This document shows, piece by piece, positions 17,189 through 26,111 of a stretch of DNA of 64,000 nt. The position numbers were made by a program, and so were the translations under genes. The notes below the pieces were generated by a model, which saw only the letters and a program-made list of their open reading frames with translations, ran no database searches and was not told where the DNA came from. Positions within the stretch are counted from its first letter, which is position 1. Every line of letters begins with the position of its first letter. Origin of the DNA: Chthoniobacterales bacterium (GTDB lineage Bacteria > Verrucomicrobiota > Verrucomicrobiia > Chthoniobacterales > UBA10450); NCBI GenBank assembly GCA_013821455.1, contig JACDGS010000005.1, positions 1 to 64,000 of the forward strand, in the 5' to 3' direction.

Positions 17189-18451
17189 TTATTCTTTCAC
17201 GCGTTCGATGTGCGCGCCAAGCTCGCTCAGCTTTTCGTCGAGGTGTTCGTAGCCGCGATCGATGTGGTAAACGCGATGCACTTCGGTCACGCCTTCCGCT
17301 TTCAAACCGGCCAGCACAAGCGCGGCGGAAGCGCGCAAATCGCTGGCCATAACGGGCGCGCCTAACAATCGCTCGACTCCCTGGATGATTGCCGTTGCGC
17401 CCTCGAGCTGCACTTGCGCGCCCATCCGTTTCAGTTCCGCGACGTGCATGTAACGCTGCGGAAAAATATTCTCCGTGATCACGCTGATCCCTTTGGTAGT
17501 GGAAAGGAGCGCGCACATTTGCGCCTGCATGTCCGTCGGAAAACCCGGGTAGGGCTCGGTGATCAATTCCATCGGCCTGGTGACGGCGCCGTTAGGCGAA
17601 ACGGAGATGGAGTTCTTCGTCGTCTCGACTTTGAATCCGGCACCCGTTAGGGCATTTGTCACCGAAACCACATGCGCCGGTTCCACCCGTTGCAAGGTGA
17701 TGCCTTTGCCACAGATCGCGCCCGCGACCATGAAGGTGCCCGTCTCGATGCGATCCGGAATGACGTCGTGTTCCGCGCCGTGCAATTCTTTCACGCCTTC
17801 GATGATGATGCGGCGGGTGCCGGCGCCTTCGATTTTCGCGCCCATCTTGTTTAGGAAATCGGCGAGGTCGCAGACTTCGGGCTCGGCCGCGGCGCCTTCG
17901 ATTACGGTCACGCCGTCAGCGAGGACCGCGGCCATCATGACGTTATCGGTGCCGAGAACGGTGGGACCAAACTTGCCGCGCAGGTTAATGATCGCGCCGG
18001 TTAATTTCGGAGCGAAGACTTTGACGTTGCCGTTCTCGACGCGCACCGCCGCGCCTAACGACTCAAAACCTTTGAGGTGCAAATCGATCGGGCGATCGCC
18101 AATGACGCAGCCGCCGGGCAGCGAAACGGTCGCCTCTTTGCAACGGCCTAACAATGGACCAAGAACGCAAACGGAGGCGCGCATTTTGCGCACGACTTCG
18201 TAAGGCGCGACCGATTCCACCTTCTCGGCCTTCACCGTCACGGTGCCGCTGGCGCGCTCCACTTCCGCGCCGAGATGATGCAGGATTTGCAGCATGTAGT
18301 TCGTGTCGCTCAAATCCGGCACGCGATGAAGGACGCACGGGTCGCGCGTGAGGAGCGTGGCGGCGATGATCGGCAGCGCGGAATTTTTCGAGCCGCTGAT
18401 CTTGATCGAGCCCGAGAGCGGATGGCCGCCGTGAACGAGAATTTTATCCAT
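17189..18451 (-). CDS. murA: UDP-N-acetylglucosamine 1-carboxyvinyltransferase
   Basis: First committed step of peptidoglycan synthesis: transfer of enolpyruvate from PEP to UDP-GlcNAc. The length is 420 residues from [12 protein letters not shown]; the start overlaps the prmC stop by 8 nt. Key features: [10 protein letters not shown] with the PEP-binding Lys, [12 protein letters not shown] with the catalytic, fosfomycin-sensitive Cys, and [11 protein letters not shown] near the C-terminal half. An earlier ATG (18484) lies inside prmC and is unlikely. Operon: acyltransferase-prmC-murA-DUF4870, all coupled or nearly so. Confidence 0.97.
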   Translation of the reverse strand: MDKILVHGGHPLSGSIKISGSKNSALPIIAATLLTRDPCVLHRVPDLSDTNYMLQILHHLGAEVERASGTVTVKAEKVESVAPYEVVRKMRASVCVLGPLLGRCKEATVSLPGGCVIGDRPIDLHLKGFESLGAAVRVENGNVKVFAPKLTGAIINLRGKFGPTVLGTDNVMMAAVLADGVTVIEGAAAEPEVCDLADFLNKMGAKIEGAGTRRIIIEGVKELHGAEHDVIPDRIETGTFMVAGAICGKGITLQRVEPAHVVSVTNALTGAGFKVETTKNSISVSPNGAVTRPMELITEPYPGFPTDMQAQMCALLSTTKGISVITENIFPQRYMHVAELKRMGAQVQLEGATAIIQGVERLLGAPVMASDLRASAALVLAGLKAEGVTEVHRVYHIDRGYEHLDEKLSELGAHIERVKE

Positions 18452-19280
18452 GCCGCGCAAAGAGGAATCGCAGGGTCCCTGCATAGTCTTTTTTAGCAGC
18501 GATGTCGTGGTAATTCTGCTGGGCGAAAAAGGCCATCAAACCGGTGGATTGATCGTGGCCGATCTCAAGCGCGAGCAATCCGGCAGGGCGCAGGTGCGCG
18601 GGCGCGGTGACGATGAGTTGGCGGATCAATTCATCGCCGCTCGATCCGCCGAAAAGGGCGATGGGCGGATCGTGACGAACCTCCGGAGCGAGCTGCGAGG
18701 CGTCGCTCGTGGCGACGTAGGGAAGGTTGGCGACGATGAGATCAAATTCGCCTTCCACGCTGGCGAGGAGATTGCCTAACGAAAAGCGAATCCGCTCCGC
18801 TGCTCCGAGCCGCTCGGCGTTTTCACGCGCGAGCGCGAGCGCTTCCTCAGAAATATCGACGGCGTGCAACTCTGCCTCCGGAAAGCGCGCGGCCAGCGCG
18901 AGCACGATGACGCCGCTGCCCGTGCCAACATCGAGCATGCGCGTCCCGGCCGGCCAGGAGAAATCGCAGAGATACTCAACCAGTTGCTCGGTTTCCGGCC
19001 GCGGGATGAGCGCGCGGCGGTCGCTCGCGAAAATCTGTTCGGCGAATTCCACCGTGCCCAAGAGATGCTGCAACGGTTCTCCCTGGCCGCGCCGCCTAAC
19101 GAGTTCGCGCAGAGGCGCCAGCTCCGGTTCGCCTAACGAACGCGCGAAATCGAGGTAAAGCTCGATTCGTTTTTTGCCTAACGAATGAGCGATCAGGTGC
19201 TCAGCGTTGAGGCGCGGACTTTCGATCGCGTGTTTTTGAAAATAAGCCGTTGTCGATTGCACGACTTCGAGAACGGTCAT
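18444..19280 (-). CDS. prmC: Release factor glutamine methyltransferase
   Basis: Methylates the Gln of the GGQ loop of release factors. The 278-residue product starts MTVLEVVQSTTAYF; the reading frame is open far upstream but that part overlaps the acyltransferase gene in another frame. It has the N-terminal helical substrate domain (RRRALIPRPETEQLVEYL), the SAM site LDVGTGSGVIVLALA and VDISEEALALA, and the catalytic loop VANLPYVA. The loop usually reads NPPY; here it is NLPY. The target prfA is 1.2 kb upstream on the same strand, beyond the acyltransferase gene. Confidence 0.93.
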   Translation of the reverse strand: MTVLEVVQSTTAYFQKHAIESPRLNAEHLIAHSLGKKRIELYLDFARSLGEPELAPLRELVRRRGQGEPLQHLLGTVEFAEQIFASDRRALIPRPETEQLVEYLCDFSWPAGTRMLDVGTGSGVIVLALAARFPEAELHAVDISEEALALARENAERLGAAERIRFSLGNLLASVEGEFDLIVANLPYVATSDASQLAPEVRHDPPIALFGGSSGDELIRQLIVTAPAHLRPAGLLALEIGHDQSTGLMAFFAQQNYHDIAAKKDYAGTLRFLFARHG

Positions 19281-20419
19281 GACGCGGGTCGGAGATGACG
19301 CCCGAGGCGCTGAAAAGGACGTTCGATTAAACACCAGGAAAGCCAGGAAACGAGAAACACGGCCGGAATGCTGGCGCCCGTCGTCCAGAAGAAGAGCTGG
19401 CTGGTGGAGGACGGATTGATCCAACGCCAAATAGCGGCCTGCAGCAAAATGATCACCGGGGAATGGAAAAGATAAGTGCTGTAGGAGATGCGGCCGAGCA
19501 ACTGGAATGGGCCGGAATTGAAGCAGGCACGCAACCAACCGAAGCGACCGAAGCGGACGGCGACCACGACTATTGCCCAAACAATCGGCGCGAGAAGCGC
19601 TTCGTTGCGGCGGCCTGCCTCTAGCCAGAGCAACGAAAGAATGATAGGCGGCGCGAGCGATAGAAGCCACGCTTTCCACTTTGGGCCCGGCTGCGTGACC
19701 GCAAAAAAACTTAAACCGCCGACGAGGAAAAAGGCGGCTTTCGCGGGAAGGAACGCGTTGGAAAACACGCCGATAATTTTCCCGGCGCAGAGGGTGATCG
19801 TTGTTACCACGACGATGATCGTGATGAGTGCGACTCGCGTTCTCCGGCACCAGGCGACGATCGCCGGCGCGACGAGATAAAATTGCGCTTCGAGTGAGAG
19901 ACTCCAACCCACACCGAGCAGCGTGTAGGGCAGGGCCGGAAGGATCGCCGCCGTAAACACGCCGTGCAGGAAAAGAAAATGCAACGGCGCGTCGAGCGCG
20001 AGACGTTCGCTCCCGATGGCGCAAATCTGAAAATAAACCGGCGCGATAGTGTCCGCCGGGAGGTGGCGCATGTTCTCCGCAAGCTGGCCATTGAGGAGAA
20101 TTCCAGCGAGCAAAGCGACATAGTAAGCGGGCACAATCCGCAACGCGCGGCGCGCAAAGTAATGCGCAGTCCGCGGCCGCAGCATGAGCACGTGGGTGAT
20201 GGCGAAACCGCTCAGAAGCATGAAAACATCCACCGCCGATTCGCCGAAGTCCTGGATGATGGGAACGCGCCTAACGACCTCAGGAAAACAGCCGGAGACG
20301 ATGAGCAGATGACTGAACACTACGGTCCAGGCGAGGAATCCGCGCAGGCCGTCGAACTCGGTGATGCGCTCGTTAGGCAACCGCGGCGTTCGGGCCGCGG
20401 CCTGATGGCTCGAGCTCAC
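19277..20419 (-). CDS. Acyltransferase 3 family membrane protein
   Basis: A 380-residue protein with about ten transmembrane helices. It begins with the family block ERITEFDGLRGFLAWTVVFSHLL, in which the conserved Arg and His (FSH) lie, followed by FMLLSGFAITHVL and the family order of helices. Such proteins (OafA/YrhL) O-acetylate or acylate LPS, capsule or peptidoglycan sugars at the inner membrane. Its stop overlaps the prmC start (ATGA). A copy of the 9-bp word encodes LPNE at the start of the protein. Substrate unknown. Confidence 0.88.
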   Translation of the reverse strand: MSSSHQAAARTPRLPNERITEFDGLRGFLAWTVVFSHLLIVSGCFPEVVRRVPIIQDFGESAVDVFMLLSGFAITHVLMLRPRTAHYFARRALRIVPAYYVALLAGILLNGQLAENMRHLPADTIAPVYFQICAIGSERLALDAPLHFLFLHGVFTAAILPALPYTLLGVGWSLSLEAQFYLVAPAIVAWCRRTRVALITIIVVVTTITLCAGKIIGVFSNAFLPAKAAFFLVGGLSFFAVTQPGPKWKAWLLSLAPPIILSLLWLEAGRRNEALLAPIVWAIVVVAVRFGRFGWLRACFNSGPFQLLGRISYSTYLFHSPVIILLQAAIWRWINPSSTSQLFFWTTGASIPAVFLVSWLSWCLIERPFQRLGRHLRPAS

Positions 20420-20433
20420 CGTGGAGTGGCCGA

Positions 20434-21513
20434 TTAGCTCGAGGGAACGGCGGCGAGCAAACGCGCTTCCAAGTCGGCGCGTTGCAGAGTCGAGATCATT
20501 TCCTCGAGAGCGCCTTCCATCACGCGATCGAGATTATAAAGCGTGAGCCCGACGCGGTGATCGGTGATCCGGTTCTGCGGGAAATTGTAGGTGCGAATTT
20601 TTTCCTCACGGCCACCGGAGCCGATCTGGCTTTTGCGCGCGGCGGAATATTTCGCCTCTTCTTCGCGCTGTTTATCCTCGAGGAGCCGCGCGCGCAGAAT
20701 GCTGAGCGCTTTTTCCTTGTTCTTCTGCTGGCTGCGGCCGTCCTGGCACCTCACGATGCGGCCAGTCGGAATGTACATCACCTGCACCGCGGAGTCGGTC
20801 GTGTTAACGCCTTGGCCGCCCGGGCCGCCCGAGCGGCAAACTTCGATGCGGAGGTCTTCGGGCTTAATCTCGAAATCGACTTCTTCTGCTTCGGGCAAAA
20901 CGGCGACCGTGGCGGTGGAAGTGTGGATGCGGCCCTGCGCTTCCGTCGCCGGCACGCGTTGCACGCGATGGACGCCGCTCTCGTAACGCAACTTCCGAAA
21001 AACCGATTCGCCCGAAATTTTGAAAATCGTTTCCTTCAGACCGCCGAGCTCCGATGAACTCGATTCGAGATCCTCGATCTTTAAGCCGGCGCTTTCCGCA
21101 TAGCGATTATACATCCGGTAAAGATCGGCCGCGAAAATCGCCGCTTCACTGCCACCAGTGCCGGCGCGGATCTCGACGATCGCATCGCGCTCATCATTTT
21201 CATCCGGCGGCAGGAGCGCGACCTGGAGCGCGAATTCAAGATCGGCGACGCGCTTTTCCAACGCCGGAATTTCCTCCTGCGCCATCTGCGCCAGATCGGC
21301 GTCGGCGGCGTGCGAGAGTTCGCGATTGTCCTCGAGTTGACGTTGCGTGGTCTCGAATTGCTGCCACTTCGCGAGCAGATCTTTCGTCCCGGCGTGCTCG
21401 CGCATCGTGTCGCTGGCGCGCTTGCGATTGTCGAAAAGACGCGGATCGGCAATCTCGCTTTCGAGTTCTCGAAAGCGCCCGCGTTTGCGATCGATAAGCG
21501 TCTGGAAGTCCAT
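20434..21513 (-). CDS. prfA: Peptide chain release factor 1
   Basis: Recognises UAA and UAG and triggers peptide release. The 359-residue length is normal. The catalytic loop [14 protein letters not shown] holds the GGQ; the codon-reading tripeptide PAT ([16 protein letters not shown]) is the RF1 form, not the SPF of RF2. The start lies directly after the rpmE terminator, so prfA probably has its own promoter inside or before rpmE, or depends on read-through. UAG reading by RF1 fits the several TAG stops made by the 9-bp word. Confidence 0.97.
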   Translation of the reverse strand: MDFQTLIDRKRGRFRELESEIADPRLFDNRKRASDTMREHAGTKDLLAKWQQFETTQRQLEDNRELSHAADADLAQMAQEEIPALEKRVADLEFALQVALLPPDENDERDAIVEIRAGTGGSEAAIFAADLYRMYNRYAESAGLKIEDLESSSSELGGLKETIFKISGESVFRKLRYESGVHRVQRVPATEAQGRIHTSTATVAVLPEAEEVDFEIKPEDLRIEVCRSGGPGGQGVNTTDSAVQVMYIPTGRIVRCQDGRSQQKNKEKALSILRARLLEDKQREEEAKYSAARKSQIGSGGREEKIRTYNFPQNRITDHRVGLTLYNLDRVMEGALEEMISTLQRADLEARLLAAVPSS

Positions 21514-21554
21514 AAATAAAAACGGCGACCTCGAAGACGTCCGAGGTCACCGTT
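21513..21554 (-). terminator. Rho-independent terminator after rpmE
   Basis: Read on the - strand: AACGGTGACCTCG, an 8-nt loop, CGAGGTCGCCGTT (one mismatch), then TTTATTT running into the prfA start codon. A strong 13-bp stem plus T tract is the classic form. Two copies of the 9-bp word lie between the rpmE stop and the stem. Confidence 0.85.
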
Positions 21555-21570
21555 CGTTAGGCGGAAGTCG

Positions 21571-21804
21571 TTAGGCTTTTTTGGCGACGCCGGCGCGGGA
21601 GGCTTTGGTGCTGCCGTAGCGGCGGGCAAATTTCTCGACGCGTCCGGCGGTATCGACGAATTTCTGTTCGCCCGTAAAAAAGGGATGGCAGGCGGCGCAG
21701 ATGCCGATCTTAATGTCTTTGCGGGTCGAGCGGGTGTGGTAGACGGCGCCGCAGGCGCAGCTAATCTCGGTCTCGTTATAGTCAGGATGAATGTCCGTTT
21801 TCAT
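21571..21804 (-). CDS. rpmE: 50S ribosomal protein L31
   Basis: A 77-residue L31 starting [19 protein letters not shown]. It is the zinc-binding (C+) form: cysteines in SCACG and GICAACHPF. The family core [25 protein letters not shown] is complete. The stop TAA is part of a copy of the 9-bp word, followed by a second copy and the terminator hairpin. The gene neighbour prfA is a common pairing. Confidence 0.96.
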   Translation of the reverse strand: MKTDIHPDYNETEISCACGAVYHTRSTRKDIKIGICAACHPFFTGEQKFVDTAGRVEKFARRYGSTKASRAGVAKKA

Positions 21805-21851
21805 AGGTCAAAAAGAGCCAGCAAAGTAGCCGCGAACCGGGCACGCCGCAA

Positions 21852-23243
21852 GTGACGCTGCCTAACGACGCGCTCCTCGCGGCCTGGAACGAAACGCTCG
21901 CGCGGCGCGGGCGCGATCCGGCGATTTTCGACACGCAGCGGCGCGTGCTGCAGCTGTTTTGCGAGGTCGAGGAGGTGAGCCGCGCTTATGAGACGGAAAG
22001 CGGCCTAACGAGTTTTAAGTCAGGCGAAATTGTCGCGCTGCAGATTGGGAACCACGCGCATTGGCCGGCGATCCTGCTCGCCTGTCTGCGGCGGGGGATC
22101 GTGGTTCTGCCACTCGAACGCACGATGAGCGCGCACGAGCGGGCGTCGGCGTTGCAGGCTTGTCACGCGTCCGGACTGATCGTTGCGCCGGAGCGCGCGA
22201 TCGAGCGCTGCGAGGCCGGCGGTGAAATCGCCTGGGGAGACGAGACACCGGTGCTGCTCAAGCTCACTTCCGGAACGACGGCGGCACCCCGGGCGATACG
22301 GTTTCGGAGTGCGCAACTCGTCGCCGATGCGCGGCAGATTTGCACCACAATGGAAATTACTGAGGCCGATTTGAACTTCGCGGTCATCCCGCTTTCGCAT
22401 TCCTACGGGTTGAGCAATCTGGTCACTTCATTGTTAGTCTGCGGAGTTCCGTTCGCGATCAGTGGCGATCGGATGCCGCGCGCGGTGCTCGACGATCTCG
22501 CGCGAACGGAAGCGACGGTGTTTCCGGGGATGCCCCTCTTCTACCAGGCATTTTGCGAAATGCCGAACGTACCTTCCTTGCCGAAATTGCGTCTCTGCAT
22601 CTCGGCCGGCGCGCCGCTCACGCGCAAAATCGCACGTAATTTCAAAAAGAAATTCGGACGCGCCATTCATTCGTTTTACGGCGCTTCGGAGTGCGGCGGG
22701 ATTTGCTACGATCGTGCAGTGACGGACGAGCGCGAAGGTTTCGTCGGTCCGGCGATGGATGGAGCTAAAATTTCGCCTAACGAACGCGGTGACGGTCCGA
22801 CGCAAATCGAGGTGCGAAGCGCCGCGGTGGGTGACGGTTATTTTCCGGAGCCGGAACCCGCGAAGCTGAGCGCGGGCGTTTTCCGGCCAGACGATCTCGT
22901 GGAAATAAGCGCCGCGGGTTTCCGTCTCGCAGGCCGGCTTTCGGATGTAATCAATGTCGCCGGAAAAAAAGTGAATCCCGCGGAAGTCGAGGCGCAGCTT
23001 CTCAGCTACGAAGGCGTGCGACAGGCGGTGGTTTTTGGCCGCGCCTCCGCGTCGCGCAACGAGGAAGTGGCAGCTTGCGTGGTGGCGGACGAGCGAACTA
23101 ACGAAACGGCGCTGCTCGAATTTTGCCGGGCGAGGCTGAGCGGATGGCAGGTGCCGAAACGCGTCTTTCTTGTCGCCGAGTTACCCGTGAGCGAACGAGG
23201 GAAAATCAGCCGGCGAGAGATTGCTGCGCACTTTGCCGCTTAA
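21852..23243 (+). CDS. AMP-dependent acyl-CoA synthetase / ligase
   Basis: A 463-residue member of the adenylate-forming (ANL) superfamily, starting with GTG and reading MTLPNDALL. Core motifs: the P-loop-like LLKLTSGTTAAPRAIRF (the usual PKG is PRA), the Tyr/Glu block FYGASECGGICYD, the hinge region ISAAGFRLAGRLSDVINVAGKKV, and the C-terminal catalytic Lys in ERGKISRREI. It activates a carboxylate as the acyl adenylate; length and motifs fit short- or medium-chain acyl-CoA or benzoate-type ligases. Monocistronic, divergent from rpmE. The substrate cannot be read. Confidence 0.85.
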   Translation: MTLPNDALLAAWNETLARRGRDPAIFDTQRRVLQLFCEVEEVSRAYETESGLTSFKSGEIVALQIGNHAHWPAILLACLRRGIVVLPLERTMSAHERASALQACHASGLIVAPERAIERCEAGGEIAWGDETPVLLKLTSGTTAAPRAIRFRSAQLVADARQICTTMEITEADLNFAVIPLSHSYGLSNLVTSLLVCGVPFAISGDRMPRAVLDDLARTEATVFPGMPLFYQAFCEMPNVPSLPKLRLCISAGAPLTRKIARNFKKKFGRAIHSFYGASECGGICYDRAVTDEREGFVGPAMDGAKISPNERGDGPTQIEVRSAAVGDGYFPEPEPAKLSAGVFRPDDLVEISAAGFRLAGRLSDVINVAGKKVNPAEVEAQLLSYEGVRQAVVFGRASASRNEEVAACVVADERTNETALLEFCRARLSGWQVPKRVFLVAELPVSERGKISRREIAAHFAA

Positions 23244-23340
23244 GAATGCTGAACGAAAGCAACGGAAGTTTCGTGGGCGGCAAATTGGCGACACTCACTT
23301 GACCGCTCGCTAACGAATGTAAAAATGAACCATTAACACT

Positions 23341-23463
23341 ATGCGAACCATCCTTTTTTCCTCATTCGCCGCCATCATCCTGCTCGCAGCTTTCTCCAGC
23401 TGCTCTACCACGGTGAGAACGGATAATGGCCACGCCGTCACTACCGGCGTGCACACAAACTAA
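23341..23463 (+). CDS. Tiny lipoprotein-like exported peptide
   Basis: An open frame of 40 codons starting ATG: a basic residue, a hydrophobic core (TILFSSFAAIILLAAFSSC) and Cys21 in a lipobox-like FSSC, then a 19-residue hydrophilic tail ending GVHTN. This resembles small entericidin-like lipoproteins, though the -3 position is Phe rather than Leu. It is followed at once by a palindrome (GCGTCG-TTAGG-CGACGC) containing the 9-bp word. Codon use is consistent with the neighbours. Confidence 0.6.
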   Translation: MRTILFSSFAAIILLAAFSSCSTTVRTDNGHAVTTGVHTN

Positions 23464-23621
23464 GCGTCGTTAGGCGACGCCCGACGAGGTTCCGGCGATA
23501 AACGTGGATCTGCGGGAGGCTGTGATCACCTTCCAGAGGCGCAGCATACCTTTTTGCTAAAAAGCGTATGTCTTAAGGCATGACTTGCGAAACGTCGTTT
23601 CGTTAGTTACTCCTCAAGGCC

Positions 23622-26066
23622 ATGGTGAAAGAAGCCATCTCCCCTGCAGCATCGGTGCGGCCGTTTCAGGTTTTGATTTTGGAGCCGGATCATAAGCTCG
23701 GCGCCGAAATTGTTTCCACTTTGCAGGAGGCGGTTCCCGGCACGATCAGCGCCATGGCGCGATCTGTAGGCGAAGCACAAAAGCTGGCGGTTGCGCAAAA
23801 GCCGGAGCTGTTTGTCCTGGACGTCGATGCGGGTTACGAGGCCGCGCAGGAATTCATTTACGACTTGCGTACCAGCCATCCGAACGCGCGCGCCATCATT
23901 CTTACCGCGACGCATTTTACCGCGCAACGCGATCCCGTCGCCGGTCTGGGCGCGATGCATTTTTTAGAAAAACCATTTCCGCGCAGCGACTTCATGGTCC
24001 TGGTCGAAGCTCTCCTCGCCCCGGCCAGCAGCAAAAAGGAAGACCATTTTCAAGGCACGCTCAGCGATCTTCACATCGCAGATATCATTCAGTTGAAATG
24101 CATCAGCGGCGCGACCTCGCTGCTCGAGTTCACCGGCCCGCGCGGAGAAAAGGCGCGTGTCTATTTCGAAAACGGACAGGTGCGGCACGCGACGGCTCCG
24201 GGGAAGGAAGGACGCGAAGCCTTTAATCAAATCGTCGATTGGAAGGGCGGGAAAATCTCCGAAGTACCGGTGCCTGCCGGCACACCGCACACGATCACGC
24301 TCGATTGGCAGGTTCTCTTGATGGAGGCTGTGCGCCACCTCGACGAAGCGCGCGAGACTAAAGCGGCGGACAAGACAGGAGCGACCAAGCCGAAACAAGC
24401 CGCGCAGACCATCATCGTCATCGACGACAGTCTGATGCTGCTGAGTTTCGTGAAGGAAATTTTAGAAGAACAGCACTATCACGTCGTCACCGCAGCGACG
24501 GCGCAGGAAGGGCTCAAGGCCTGTCACAACAGTTCGCCGGGCTTGATCCTGCTCGATTACGTGCTGCCCGATATGAAGGGCGACGAAGTCTGTCGCAAGC
24601 TGGTGGCGAATCCGGTGACCTCGAAGATTCCGGTCGTTTACATGTCGGGTTATGGCAGCGATTTGCAGCCGGATCGCTCTCAGATTCCCAACGTGATCGG
24701 CTCACTCAGCAAACCGTTTACCTCCGAATCGCTGATCAAGGCGGTGCGAGATTATCTCACGGGTGGCGCGACGCCGGCGTCGGCATCGTTAGGCAAAAAA
24801 GAAGAGGAAAGAGCGAGGACAACACCGGCGCCGGCGACGCAACTCCCAGTCGTTACCGGTGGAAAAATCGTGGCGCGAGAAAATCAGCCCGCATCAGGGG
24901 AGAAATCGAAGCCGACGAATATTCCTGTCGCACCTCTCGTGAAATCCAATTCTGGTCAGACACTCAGCGGACCGATCGTGGCGCGCGAATCTGGAGTGAA
25001 CGTGTCGCCCACCACACCAGCACCAGCACCAGCACCCGCACCGACTTCCAGCGGCCCGATCGTCGCACGCGAGACAACGGCAAAAATCATTGGAAAGCCT
25101 GCGGCCGCGATGGCACCAAGCGGGCCGATCGTGGCGCGCGAGTCGGCCTCGACCGAGGCGGCCCAGAATCCAGCGCCCCCGGCATCTGACATGCGCGATG
25201 CCGCGAAAAGCAAGCCGGTAATTCTTGCCGCTTCCTCGCCTTCTACCCAGTCGGCAGCGACAGCTCCCAGGAGTTTGCCTAACGATCCCGACAAAGCGTA
25301 TTTCTGCGGCGACTCCAGTTTCTTTTCCCTGCACTGGGCTTTGCAAACGATCGCGCGCGAGAAACTCACCGGCACTTTGCGCACTTTTTGGTCGCAGGAT
25401 TCCGTCGAGTTGCTCGCACACAATGGCAAAGTGCTTTTCGTCACAACTCGCGCAGCGAAACTCTATTGCGACGAGGCGCCCGTCACGCTGCTCAATGTGG
25501 ACACGGGAAAAATCGAAGCGGCGCGTGCGCAGCAGGCTCGCGACGGTTGTCCGTTTTTTCTCACCCTCGCAAAAGAGGGACTGATTCTGCGCGATCCGGG
25601 GTTACAACTTGTGCAGCATTACGGCCAGAAATTGTTCGCGCAATTATGGGCGGCGGAACGCGTTCGTTTCGTTTTCGAACAGGAATCATTGCCGGCCTAT
25701 GCGCGCGACTATCCCCCGGGCGAAGACGATATGGATCAATGGGCGCTGAGCACGCTGCGTGTCGTCCAATATCAGGAGTTGGGCAAAGGGGCGACCGTCG
25801 ATTCCACCTGTGTGCCCGCCTACACGCGCGATGGCTACGACCGTGTGCAACAATTGCGGCTGACCGTGGCTGAGGCGCAGTTCGCTTCGCAGTTCAACGG
25901 CAGCCGGTCCATCGCGCAAATTTCCAAAAACCTGCGGCTCGACATTAAGTTTGCGCGCGTCACGCTTTTTCGTTTTCTCGCGCTCGAGATCGTGGAGTGC
26001 TGGCCGGCGCAGCTCGCGCAAAGACCGGAAGGCCGCGGCAGATTGCGCGGCATCTTCGGTCGTTAG
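23622..26066 (+). CDS. Double-receiver protein with two DUF4388-like domains
   Basis: An 814-residue cytoplasmic regulator. Order: receiver-like domain about 14-130 (LFVLDVDAG); DUF4388-like domain about 140-240 (FQGTLSDLHIADIIQLKCIS ... ARVYFENGQVRHA); full receiver about 260-380 with phospho-acceptor in LILLDYVLPDMKG and a switch Lys in LSKPF; a low-complexity linker about 385-560 with four copies of (S/G)G(P/K)IVARE about 20-35 residues apart; and a C-terminal DUF4388-like region (FSLHWALQTIAREKLTGTLRTF). There is no DNA-binding domain. DUF4388 proteins occur with gliding or chemotaxis-like signalling. Stop TAG lies in the 9-bp word. Stand-alone gene. Confidence 0.8.
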   Translation: MVKEAISPAASVRPFQVLILEPDHKLGAEIVSTLQEAVPGTISAMARSVGEAQKLAVAQKPELFVLDVDAGYEAAQEFIYDLRTSHPNARAIILTATHFTAQRDPVAGLGAMHFLEKPFPRSDFMVLVEALLAPASSKKEDHFQGTLSDLHIADIIQLKCISGATSLLEFTGPRGEKARVYFENGQVRHATAPGKEGREAFNQIVDWKGGKISEVPVPAGTPHTITLDWQVLLMEAVRHLDEARETKAADKTGATKPKQAAQTIIVIDDSLMLLSFVKEILEEQHYHVVTAATAQEGLKACHNSSPGLILLDYVLPDMKGDEVCRKLVANPVTSKIPVVYMSGYGSDLQPDRSQIPNVIGSLSKPFTSESLIKAVRDYLTGGATPASASLGKKEEERARTTPAPATQLPVVTGGKIVARENQPASGEKSKPTNIPVAPLVKSNSGQTLSGPIVARESGVNVSPTTPAPAPAPAPTSSGPIVARETTAKIIGKPAAAMAPSGPIVARESASTEAAQNPAPPASDMRDAAKSKPVILAASSPSTQSAATAPRSLPNDPDKAYFCGDSSFFSLHWALQTIAREKLTGTLRTFWSQDSVELLAHNGKVLFVTTRAAKLYCDEAPVTLLNVDTGKIEAARAQQARDGCPFFLTLAKEGLILRDPGLQLVQHYGQKLFAQLWAAERVRFVFEQESLPAYARDYPPGEDDMDQWALSTLRVVQYQELGKGATVDSTCVPAYTRDGYDRVQQLRLTVAEAQFASQFNGSRSIAQISKNLRLDIKFARVTLFRFLALEIVECWPAQLAQRPEGRGRLRGIFGR

Positions 26067-26111
26067 GCTACGGGCGAACCGCGCGGAACGCGACCGCGCT
26101 GGCGGAACTGC

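Noticed and set aside
25010-25050. Short tandem CCAGCA repeat
   Set aside because: In-frame Pro/Ala linker of the DUF4388 regulator, not a regulatory or CRISPR repeat.
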